Positions 12,901 to 24,900 of a DNA stretch of 61,033 bases are shown here, piece by piece. The translations under genes and the position numbers were made by a program. Source of the stretch: Echinococcus granulosus (Eukaryota; Platyhelminthes; Cestoda; Cyclophyllidea; Taeniidae); NCBI RefSeq assembly GCF_000524195.1, contig NW_020170398.1:795364-856396 (forward strand), written 5' to 3'. Within the stretch, counting starts at the first letter, position 1, and each line of letters opens with the position of its first letter. Below the pieces are notes generated by a model. It ran no database searches, had not been told where the DNA came from, and saw nothing but the letters and a program-made list of their open reading frames with translations.

Positions 12901-15900
12901 ATAAACTGTTCATCCCTTTAATGACAACTGGTGGAGTCAAATGGAGTGACTGAGTTCAAAATGGAGGTGGAGAGATCTTGATGTGTGGAAGGCGATTGCA
13001 TACTTGGATCTCTGAGCAGCAGTTCATTTAGCTAGTTCAGTAGCCCAAGTGTTGGTGTTATACGTGAGGAACAAAACACCTCAACTGTGGCATTCCGTGG
13101 TCCTCTAAAAGCAGCAGTGAATGCGTTAAATCCCAGTGGCCAAAGGAAAGAGCATGAGACAGAGTGGGCTGACAGCTTCAACTAAGGAAAGGGTGTGTTA
13201 TATCCAGCGACAAGGGGTCAAACGTGGTATAAAACAGCTGACTTGGATGGATAAATGGGAGAGTGAATGGCTTGATAAACGGTGAGAAATGAAAATGCTA
13301 CTGTCTGGTTCACGAAGGTCGAAATAAATTTATGAAAATAGCTAGAAAAGTCCATGAAAATGTGGAGAAAAATGGAAAGTCTACCTTAAAATTACTAAGG
13401 AAAATAAACAAGGATAGGATGGCATACAAGAAAGCAGAAATAAACTCACGAGAGGGGTTAAATATGACCGAGAACGTGAGCGTCCGAGTTGTGGTGGTTC
13501 CAGGCGGTTGTCGATTGGAGCTCAGTACCAGAGATGCCAACAAAGATGCCAGCTGAGCCAGCGAGAGCCCCTCCACACTCATCTGTTGCAGCGCCAGCAA
13601 TTGATCGGCCCGTCGCAACGCTGGTCGAACCTCGTAGCCCTCTCCACCCCCTCCGTGGGTAGCACCGCCGACTTCCTCTGCTTGGTTTACAAAAATGCCA
13701 AACTCACCCTGCCCGCCAACTAGCACACAGGGTAGTATGATGTGGCAGGCGGCGCCAGGGGCCACTATCAGGGTCAATGTCACTGAGACGGTGCGAGGGC
13801 GTGCGCGGGTGGAGCAGGCAAGGTGGAGGAGGCGTCGGTTGCCACTGTCACGTTGAAGGAGATCGCTGAATGTCTCCAGGAAGTGCAGCATCGCCGGCCG
13901 GTCGTAGAAATCAGCGGGGTGGTTGTGCACCCACAGCACCACGTAGCGTTGAATGCGTGAGCGTAAAATGCGGTCCGCCGGTAGCGCCTCCTCCCACCAC
14001 GTTAACAGGCGACGCACCAGCAGCGCAGGTGTTGGCAGAAAGGTGCGGTAGGTAAGGAGTAGGTCCTCCGGATAGCTCGGATCGCTTGATTCCGGTGATT
14101 TCAAGTGGTCAATGAGTTTCTCCGGTGTGCCCTGTTTGAAGGGTTTCAAAAGCTAGGGTCATATTTCTCATCTGTACGTTTATGTGAGACGCCGGTGGTG
14201 AACGTATTAGCAAAAAATCGTGGATGGTCCAGTAAGAATTGATAAACAATGCAAAGGCTATACGAGCTACTGTATCGCCTAGATTTGAAATCACCAACGT
14301 TTGCAACAACTTAACAAAGGAAAAACTTCACGTGAACACCAGAGTAGAGTAAAAATAGATCCACCAGAGCCTGATAAATCTACATTGACTTCAAAGATGT
14401 CATTGAGAAGCAGCTAATGAAAGCATCTCACCTTAATGACGACGCGTGAGACTATCGCAGAAGAGGGAGAGGAGGGAGCAAGGGGCGGGACGTCGGCATC
14501 AGTGGAGGCGGGAGCGGCGTCCTTTCGAATGTCTTCGTAGACGAGGACCACTCGGCCCCCGTCCTCCTCCACCTCCGGCACCTCAGCGTCAGCGGCCTGC
14601 GCCATGATGCGGAAGTAGTCAGCCTGGGCAACGCATACAAACTGGCAGTCTTCTGTCACCGTGCGCATTTGCCCTCGATGGCGTTGCACCACCAGTGTGC
14701 CTCCACTCATCGCCCCGTCTGCATTCGGTGACGGTGGTAGGCGGACTCCGAAAGCATCACCACTGGTCAGCTCACGAATCGTTCCGTCTGGATCCACAAC
14801 CTGCAGAAGGTGAATACAATGGAAGAAAGGATTCGACTTCAGACGGATTGGGTTTCGTAAAATTCAAGACATCCAAATGGTAGCATCAAGCTTAAATCTG
14901 GTTCTCAATACACGGTATTCAACAACTCGGAAATTCAAGGAACGATAGCATCTCTATTGAAAGAGCGAGAAGACTCACCTCCACAGTGCCGTTGAGGATG
15001 ACGGACCAGGTATCAAGGATCTCACCGTCGGAGAGGACCACTTGACTGGCCTCGCGCACCACGGCCACCAGCATGAGGCGACAGAGCGCGGTCCGCGTAC
15101 CCTCCGAGAGGTTTGAGAAGGCCTTTTCAAGAGGAAAAGCATAGCAATCAACGCTCGGACCGGCTAAATATGCATGTTCTTCTAACATATCCTACCAATT
15201 TTTGCTCTAAAGAGCACCAAAATCCCCATCACAAGTAGCAGCACCCCACTAAGACTGGTAAAATTTTACCATACCCGGGTCCCAGCGCTGTTGCATTCTG
15301 ATGCGCTACAGATCTTTAATGCCTCGTGTGACTCTCCGTTCACATATTTTCAAAGGCAGTTCAACAATCCAGTTCATCAGTACTTTGCCTTCTTCCATCC
15401 ATTCTAAGCTACAGTGGGTAGTCTGAGGATTCACTTGGCTGATGAAAAGGTAACTTCAGAAGTAAATGGGAGGTGGTTATACGGTAGCTTCTTCCATTAT
15501 TCCAAGACAAATGAACAGACACAATTAGTAGACGAGGATACTACTGGAAAACTAATGTGACTTCAATTTCAATGCTGAGGGAATGATTTTACATACCGGT
15601 AACTTCTGAACGTTTTCCACAAGTACTTCCACATCCGCAGTTGTCCTCAGACGTGGCTCTTTCAACAGAGCATCCCAGAAGCTGTCACGTAGGGACTAAA
15701 GTAAGAGCGTCGATAAGAGGGAGAGCCAAAAGTAACACTTTTTCAGCGGGGCAATTCTTTTCAAACATCTACGTACCTCATGACTGCTACTTCCTGAGTC
15801 AAATTCGTCGTCCTCATCCTCCTCTTCCTCGTCATCCTCATCTTCCTCATTGTCAACATCGCTACCACCACCGTCGTCATCCTCCGCACCATCACCACCA

Positions 15901-18900
15901 CCACCATCGAGATCAGAGTCCGAGTCTACACCAACAGCGCAATGGAGACTGGTGTTGCTGCTGTTCGAAGTTGTTGTCATGGTGCGTGCAATCGCCGAGT
16001 CGCTCTCTGACAGCGAGGACTGCCGCTCTGGAGTATGTTGCTGCTGCTGCTTCTGTGGCGATTTCTTCGCTCCTGATGCTTCACCAACAGGAGGCTGTAG
16101 AAAGAATCACACTTTAAAGGATGAATTATTTGACCTTTGATGTAGTCCATGTCTAATTCTAGTTTATGTGAAACTGTCCGTGGAGAAACAATAGAGACGA
16201 TGAGACAGAAGTCATCCATGAAAAAAAAAACATTAAACGCCTCATCCCCCGTGTTTCGAAGGGTTTGTGTTGCCGTACTGTTTTTATCATTCCTCTTGTT
16301 GACCTCAGCGATTAAAAAAGGTGTAAGGAGAGAATGTTAGAGGAGAAAGGGTTTTTACTGACAAACAGCCACGCCGAGTAAAGTACCTTTTAAGTCTGTG
16401 AGAATAACTGTAGCAGCAGCTGCTCCCGCTAATGGCGCGAGTGTAAAAAACTTGCTAGCAATAAAAAGTGGGCTGCATTGATTACGGCTAGAGGAGGTGG
16501 CGATTATTTCAGTGACAGCTGCAGTGCTGTTAGATAGGATGTAGCAAATTTTAACGGCTACAGCAGCTACCTCGATGTCTGCGGTGTGCAAATAATGATG
16601 TCAACTCGAAATTGATGTCAGCAATACTTCAAATACATCTGAACCAGTTCATGTACTCATATATAAGATGGTGAAGCACGCAATTGTGTCGCACGATCTG
16701 ATGCCTATTTGTGGATGAGTGGAATAATCGATTGTGGAATTGATAGCTACGGTTCCAGAGGCATCCACTTCGATCCTTCCAGTGACGCTAATGGGCAGAT
16801 GTTAGTGGAATTAGCCAGCATCGCCGCAGACACAAGGACATCACAGTTTGTAGCCTTACTAACCAATGATACCTTTGTCCAGGTAAAAGGTGTTAAGATA
16901 ATGGCGGTGTGCTTCATGTTTACGGCAAGAGATGTTGTATTCCCAATAGCTGAAGCACTTTGATCAATTGGAAAATAAACGTATCATTCGGTATCATCGG
17001 CCCTACCACTCAGAAATTGACAAACACACCTATCCTCCCTCTTCGTCTTCTCCTCCACCTCCGTTTTAAGAGCTGAAAGTGGCACTTCCTTTCCATCCAT
17101 TCCGGTTGTGCCAATTACTCTTCCATATTTCAGTCGTGTCGCGAGCTTACCCAAAATTTCAGGTCCTCAGCATGAACATACAACGCTTTCTCGCATCTTG
17201 TGCAAGATACAACCTCATTTTCATCATGGATAACAAGCACCAATATGGCTGACCCATAAGATGCTAATGCTGGATTTCTGGATCCGTACGATTTTTTAAT
17301 TATAACCTTTCCGTCGTGGTAACAGAGACCACATCGTTTGGGATGGCCCTTGTTGAAAATGAGAACCCAGTATGCAGATGAGTACGATACTAACGCTGAG
17401 GGTGGCGACGACTAAGGGAGTGGTTCAGTTGTGGCATTAATAATCACTTTAATAACGACAGTTGACGTCATTGGGAGAGAGGCTGAGAGTGAGAACCAAG
17501 GCCAGAGTTATTGCGAGAGCGAGGGGTGAATAAGACCTACCAGAACGCCCTTCTTATTCGATGCAGGCTGGAGTTGAGTCCGTGGCGAGGCTGCGACTAG
17601 CGGCGGGGGATCCCGATCCACGTAGGCGATCTACCAAACGACAACGGGCTCAGTTAAAGCGACAGTCACAAGAAAATCCCAATTAAAACAAAGTAATATA
17701 AACAATACCAAACTAGGGCGTCAGCCATTATTCAGGAATGGTGACGAAGCGGATGATTGCAAATGCACCACCTTGGCGCCAGTGAAGTAAATGCGTGCTG
17801 TATGACAGTAGTTTTTTTCACTCCACCTCCTCATTCTCGCTCCAGTGATTATTGCCCCCCACCTCCCAATCTCAATTCCCGACCCGGTCAAGGTGGCATT
17901 TACAACAAATGGCAGTGATGGAAGGCGTGTATGCTCACGAGACATGAATTGACAACGACCCTTCATAGCATGGCGTCAACAGATGGCATTCAAATGTGTG
18001 CATCTCCTAGAGAGAGAGGGAGGGACCGCAATGAACTTGGAAGCATTTTAATCCACACCAATCCAAGGTATCACTTGGATCTGGCAAAGTAGTGATCCGG
18101 GTCCACCCGTTCACTCAGATTAGCGCGATCTGCAACCCGTACGACACCAACTTGTGTTTATTTTTTGCGTGATTGCAATGCATTATCTCGTGTCATCTTT
18201 GATTATAAGAATAAAGAAAAGGAATTTCTACCCTGTTCTGGAATTGTAAAGCACATTCTCAAACAGATTTTTATCACCTAACATTTAACTGATGCAGCTT
18301 GGAGTCAGCCATGGGGGACAAATAGCCAATTCCAGATCGAGAATGTTACCGCCACCCTCTCCTATATCTTTTACGATCCACGAGTGAAGGATTAGTCGCA
18401 TTTTGAATGACAGTGGATCCTAGCTCTCTTGATTTGCCCCTTTTGGATTAGTTTCTGGAATATCGTTGAAAGATCAGCCGATAATCGTGAGCACAGTAAC
18501 TACGGCACGAACATAGACCACGTAAAAGCGAATGACGGTTATTTTCAACGGAGAAAAAACGAAATGGGGATACTAAATTAAACTATGATAAATTGGCATC
18601 ATTTTTTTGAAAATTCAACAGAATGGTGAACTGCACTGATTCAAAATTTAAATTAGGTATGTTAAAATCAAACTGGACCGTGGTGGTGGTTACCACCAAA
18701 ACTGGCCGTGAAAGGTAAATCTGCCTGTGGGGCCGGTGAACACATCATCACTCTCATCATTTGCAATTCAAAGCGATTAGCACATCCATGACGCTCAAAC
18801 AACCTTCCACACCGATGATGAGGCGAAGGAGGCTGTCAAGGGACAGGATGGTTCCAGCTGTACCGACAAATCTTACTAATGCCGAAGGCAGAAATCACTT

Positions 18901-21900
18901 TACGTGCGTAACTCATACGCTGGGAGGTAATTGTGTGGATAAACGACTTGACTCATAATTCCCCCCCCCCCCTAAACATTCAAAAAGGGGCGAAAAAAAG
19001 CTTTTAAAGCAAAACAATTCGAGCAGGAATGGGCAAAGACATGAAGAGTTATTGTTAGTCCTTTACTTTGCTAACGTACCGCAACAAGATCGGAGTCCTC
19101 CAATACGAAACAATCCTGATGACGCACTTGGCTGCCGTTCAGTCGAGTACCGAAACTGAAACAGGAACAGGGAAATGGCCAGATAGAGGACAAGTTTAGC
19201 TGACAAATTAAATAGTAATTGCTCGACAGCAATTTCTGGTACTCCACTTTCTCCACCCAAGGAAATAGCAACTAATTTAACCATCTTGGCATGCACATGA
19301 AGCGTCTATTGACTTACAAAGAGAAAAATGACAAAGCATTGAGTAGGAAACGTCAAATAAGAAGTGTATTACCAATGATATTTCAAAAATGTGTCGGTAT
19401 TTAAATTCGACCTTTTGATTAACTCTCCGGTCTGCCAAAGACTTGTCTCAGAGGAAATTTGACTCCCTCAGCTTGGCGGACGCCTTACCGTCCTCGTAGT
19501 GGCATCAAAATTTGTACCACTAAAATGGTCAATTCGGTGGCTACTGTTTCTCAAGAATAAAAAGGAGTGTGCATGTGACGCCTGTAGCGAATTGATCAGA
19601 CCAAATACGAGCAAAAAAATTCACCGATTGTTAATTATTCGTGAATGAGAAGTCAACCATGCAGGTAACTGGGAGACACTGAACTTCAATGAGATGACTC
19701 TGACTACTTGATGGATTTCATTCTGGTGGGTGCTTTTCAACTTGAAAGCACATATGCAATACCTTAGTTGACTGTTTAACGCTCGGTCACTTAGTTGATC
19801 TCTCATTGTACCTTCACCAAGTGTCCTGGCCTTCAGGCCGTGCTAGTAGCCCCAAGTCCTTCTGGGGGTCGACAGTATGTATCATGTCCAAGTATTACGT
19901 CTTCTCTCGCCATCAGGGACGTCTCGGTGCGCTATATTGGTGGCAGCGGAAAGCAAACCCGATCTCAAGGGACATCTACCCAGATTTCCACCACTGGATA
20001 ATAATCCTTAACGGGGTGAAAGATGTGTATATGCTGCAAATGGGAGGATCAGTGACGATTCCCATCAGAGGGGCTGAAAATGACAGCTGCATTGGGAAAC
20101 TACCTTAGTCTCGTGGTCTGCAGGAAAGCTAATAACAGCTAGAGCGGCACTAGCTTACAAGGATGTCGACAATGTGAACCCGCGATACCTCCTCCACTTC
20201 TCTACTGGCTGGACAGAACCCGGATAGATACGTGGTTGGGTAGCACTAAAGTGAGAACAAAGCGGCGAGGAGGAATAGATGCAAAACCCTTCCCCTCGTA
20301 AAGAGGTGTTAAACCACGTCCTTTGTCACAGGACTTTGCTTTTAGGCCAGAGTTCCTGTAACTACCAAAAGACACGCCTGATGGCCAGCACATTCCCCCA
20401 CCCACCAATACAGTTCCCATACAGGACGAAACTTTAAATCCAGTGGGATTGCTAAAGGGGATCAGTGACATTGCGGTCAAACACCTCCTCTGTTGCATGG
20501 AAATTTGATGACCGCCATGTTTGGCTCGCGGGTGTTTCCCTTAGAGTGCTGACTACCTTGTGATGGCTGACGCAGGAGGTTAACCAAGGGAAGCGCCGGG
20601 GAAAGACACTCAAAAGAGGAGAAGAGCAATGAAATATGTAGGTTATTAACTCTCCGTTTTGGTAGACAATTTGATGCTCCACCATTATACCTTTGCCAAG
20701 TGGCATAGCCTTCAGGCCATGCCAGCAGGTCCAAGCCTTACTGTACATCAAGAATGCATGATATGCTCAAGTATTGTCTTCTCGTCCTGAGGGAAGTCTG
20801 GGGGCGCTACACAAATATAGGAGTCATAATACCTGTGAAATAACAAGATAACCTTGTTTTACAAGGGTTACAATTCCGACACTTTATGGCTAGATACTAT
20901 TAGAAGCTAGTGGGAAATCAGCCAACTTAACGGGTGAGGGAGGTTGGACCAAATTCTAAATAGCCCAAGCCGAGGACGGAACCAGTGATGGATAAATAGC
21001 TAATAGTGCCTAGTCAGCAGAACTATTAAAGCGCCTTAACCAATTACAGTGATTGGATGTCCATGGTGAATAAAAATAAAGAAGCAGGTTTACCAAGTAC
21101 CACCATGAAAAACTTTGAGATTATGATAAAACGAAACCTCCACTACAATGGAAAAGGATTAGCAGATTTGCAGACAACGCTAGCAAGTAATTTTGGAGTT
21201 GATGAAAAATGCCATAATGAAAGGCTTAACAGCAGATCAGGGAAAAAGATAACACGCCTTACACATCATTAGCACGTTCATTACCCATGTCTCGTGGATA
21301 ATTGTTGATTTTAAAACGAGGAAATAAATGTGGAACATTCTCACTGCAGGAGGAATTGTACTTTTTTAGATATGAGCTACAGAACTATAACTGGATTGGT
21401 TTTCGCAAGCTGTGGTAGCTTACGTTACCCTGAGGCTCCCAGCCAAAGTGCGAAACATACTCTTTTGCTGAAACTCGAACGGAGGGTTTCAAGCAAAAAA
21501 ATTGTGTGGATCCAGAAATCCAACATTAGCGTCTTGTGCGTCAGTCCTATTCGTGCTTGTTATTCATAATGGAAAAGAGGCTGTATTCTGCAAATGCTGC
21601 ATGTTCATGTTGAGGACCTGAAATTTTGGCTTGAGTTGGCGATACGACTGAGATATGGAAAAGTGGCATCCGCTGATGTAAATTAAACCGGAATGGATGG
21701 GAAGGAGGTGACTCGGGCACCGTTGCCGTTTTCAACTGTCAAAACAGAGGCGGAGAAGACGAAGAAAAAAAGTGTGTTCGTCAATTTTTGCGTAACAGAA
21801 TCGTCAATAAATGGCGACTCTTGAGTTGAATGCGTGGGGATTAATGACTGGCTTAATTGGTCTAAAGAGGTTTATAGCTACTAAAAACAGCCTCTGCTGC

Positions 21901-24900
21901 CGTAAACATGAAAGAAATCGGCATTATCATTGCGTCTGCCGAGATGCTGACTAATTTTACCTACATTTGCACATTAGTGCTACTGAAAGTACCGATGTGG
22001 ATGTCTCTGGTATCGTAAATACCGAGTGCACAACTGCTTATTCCATTCATCCACAAATAGGCATCAAATCGTGGGACACAAATGGGTGATTTGCTAATGC
22101 CTGAACGGAATCAGAGGGTGGCCAATCAGTATTATTAAAGGGCTCTTGCAGTAAATGTCACCGGTGTCATCAGTACAGTCGTCGCTGGCACCAAGATCAA
22201 TGCCATTGGTTACCAACTCCACCAACACCTCGACTACAGACAACCCACCTTCCAACGAAATAGGTGGTAATATTATGGCAAAAGCAGCCTCCACCAAACA
22301 ATATTTTGACATGCCTCAAAAACTCGTCGCTATTAACCGTCGTCTTCATTGAGCACACCATTGCTGATCTCCAGCACAGACGCCAAAACTTCAAGAGTTG
22401 CCGCCAGTTAGCTATTGATGAACAGAAGGAAGCTGGATGAATTCATAAAAAGGGCCTAGCTAGAGAAGAACAGGAAGCCTACCTCCCTCTCCACGTTTAT
22501 CATTGGCCCATAAACAATTAGCATCACCAGTTTCACAAACAACGACATTGGCGTCAAAATTAAACTTATTACTTCAGGCTCCACCAACACAACTCCCATT
22601 TTTAAGCACAGAAGCCAAAACCTGAGGCGAGAACGTGACCGGAGAATTGATGGATGGAGAAAAAAGGACATTCGACTAGGAGGCAAGATGTTTACAAGTG
22701 CCGCAAATGCATCAATCACCAAAGTCTATCCACATAACTAACAGTCAACTCTAACTATCACAAGTGTCTCAGAAGGTATCAACACGACATCAGGCACAAG
22801 TGTTTTCATTAATCCGACAGACAGTTCGGCGATCGCATTACTACGATCAAAAATTCAGCCACAGAGACTTCATAATAACGCCATATTGCAGCAGCCAAAG
22901 GCGGAATGATTTATTCAAAGAGGAGAAATTCCCAAACGTCACCAGAACTACCACCAATAGATCAAGACAGGCTGAACATGAAAAAAAGGCCCAACCCATT
23001 TTTGCGAAGAAACACGAAGTGGTTGATGAAAGCACATTTATGAGGGTGAAAAGTAGACACGACTATCCTCGCGGGCATTACAACCACCAGTGGCACAAAA
23101 AAAACACCGACACAAATGCTACCAGCATCGAAACGCCTTTTTTACCAACATTCCAAGGAGAGATGTTAAGGTCAGACCCGACTGTGGTGGTTACCAGCAC
23201 AAACTTTTGTGTGACGAAACTGTGTTGGGAGACAAATTTCCCCATGGGACTGGTGAACACAAAATCACTCTCAACATTTGCAATACGGAGAGGCTAGCGC
23301 ATTAGCGAAGCTGGTTGTCTGGGGACAAGATAGATCAGCCGTACGGACAAATCGTACTGATTCCGAAAGTAGAAACCACTTTTGTGTAATAGGGAAATAC
23401 TAGAAGTGTGCAAATACGGGAGCAGGAAAAGGATAACGATAAATAAATGCCTTTTCCTTTTTCTAATAAACTTAAAACACCCAATTTGGCTCAGAATAGT
23501 AAACCACTGACTTGGACCCAGAAGAAGAAAGGGGAGAAATACCAGACTCACCAACTGCGCGGTAGGAACATGGAGTGGTCGATGAGGACGCATCCGGAGA
23601 GGAGAATGAACCAAGCGGAGGCGGGGTCGCCTCGACGAAAGAGGAGGGATTCACCGCGCACTCGCATCAGGCGGGCGAGGCGCGCGGTCTCTTGCAGCGC
23701 CGCCTCTCGATGGCTACGCGGACGCAGGTGCTGCAGACCCTCGATGCTGCCCAGGAAGTCGTGTACCCGTATCAGCTCCTGTAAGACAAGTGCTTGACTA
23801 TTATCTGTCTCTACTACTACCCTTTATTCAATGGGCACCGGAGATTGAAAAGGATGCGCAATGCAGACCACAATTTTCCGCTTTAGAAAAGGGACATGAG
23901 GAAATGAGGATTACACTCCCCGCTGACCTAATTTGACGATTGCGTATTATGTACAGCTGAACTGCTTTATCACCATGACAGCCCGCTTCACCTCATCATC
24001 GGAGCAGAGAACTGTTTCGAGATCAAGAGTGTGCTAATCTCGCCGAATTGCAAGTGCTAACGGGAAGATTGGTCCTTCAATACAACCTCGTTAGGGTGGC
24101 TTGTGAGATGTGGGCTTTGGACGGCTAGTCACCACGAGCATTCAAGCGTCTTACCGGTACACATCTCATTACCATACAGTACCACGTCCGAAGTCTCCTG
24201 TGCGAATAATTACGAGCATCTGCATGTTGTACTTTATGCCTTCGTTCACGAGAAATTACGTTCATACACGCCCCACAACTGTTGCCTCCAATCTTGATTA
24301 ACGGTAGCGAGACTAATCCACAGCATTTGCGCCAAACGGAAGTGTGTAACAAGACAAGCTCAGCACTTACCACTGCATATTGTGCTGCCAGGGTATCATC
24401 ACTTGTCGTGACTAGAGACACCTTCCCCACGAGTGTTAGTACATGCATGATTTTGGAGGCATCGAAGAAGGTACGTGAATGTGGATGCTGCTTGCGTAGT
24501 GCACAGTGATTCAGCTTTGGTAAACACCAAATACGGGCCGTGTCATAACATAGGCTACCACCACCTCTCCACTACCGTAAAATCTTTAAATTCACAAGGC
24601 TCTCTACGTTCGACCCTTAAACTAAAAAGGGGATAACACAAATTATCCGCTGGCCAAGCCGAGGCCTTTTGTCGAGCGCTAATCCATCCACCTTGTAAGT
24701 CAACTAAATTATTCTAAACAAAACAGAGGATAATGGTTTTGCGTCTGAAAAGTTTGGAAAATGACTATCTTTGGGTGCAAACGATAGCCAGTAAAGGAAC
24801 TGGGAAAATAAGTCTACCCAGGATAGAAGTGGTAACTCATTAAACGCTTGCACCATTATTCACTCAGCGGAAAAGTGCTTCTACAATTATTAAGCATAAA

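Larger units (their letters stand above)
15777..17630 (-). other. RAPGEF linker exons 4-5: basic/proline and acidic low complexity
   Basis: Exon 4 (17630-17541, 30 codons) continues from the first cNMP fold with IAYVDRDPPPLVA. Exon 5 (16094-15777, 106 codons) starts PPVGEASG, has a run of five glutamines, then a serine-rich part and a strongly acidic stretch (DNEEDEDDEEEEDEDDEFD). Vertebrate RAPGEF2 has a similar acidic block in the same place. Both exons are in phase 0 at both ends, which matters for the possible extra exon at 17151-17411. Confidence 0.75.
19769..20812 (+). mobile_element. full-length TRIM-like LTR element (about 1.04 kb)
   Basis: Two similar direct repeats of about 170 bases (19769-19936 and 20636-20812) flank about 700 bases with no convincing open frame. 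Right after the first LTR comes TTGGTGGCAGCGG, placed like a tRNA primer-binding site; just before the second is a purine tract AAAAGAGGAGAAGAG (20612-20626). Shared LTR blocks include CCTTCAGGCC, TGCTAGTAGCCCC/TGCCAGCAGGTCC and a terminal GCGCTA. Size, LTR length and absence of coding match terminal-repeat retrotransposons in miniature, which are known from taeniid tapeworms. It is inserted in RAPGEF intron 2 on the opposite strand. The LTRs differ at many positions, so the insertion is old. No clear target-site duplication is visible. Confidence 0.65.

Noticed and set aside
17151..17411. Idea that the left inverted copy is a cytochrome c oxidase 5B fragment
   Set aside because: Only a short stretch around KGHPKRCGLC resembles it; the following 50 residues do not, and COX5B ends soon after that site.
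22764..23297. 177-codon plus-strand open frame in RAPGEF intron 2
   Set aside because: It has no ATG at the start of the open stretch, overlaps the dispersed repeat at 23184-23390 and shows no recognisable domain.
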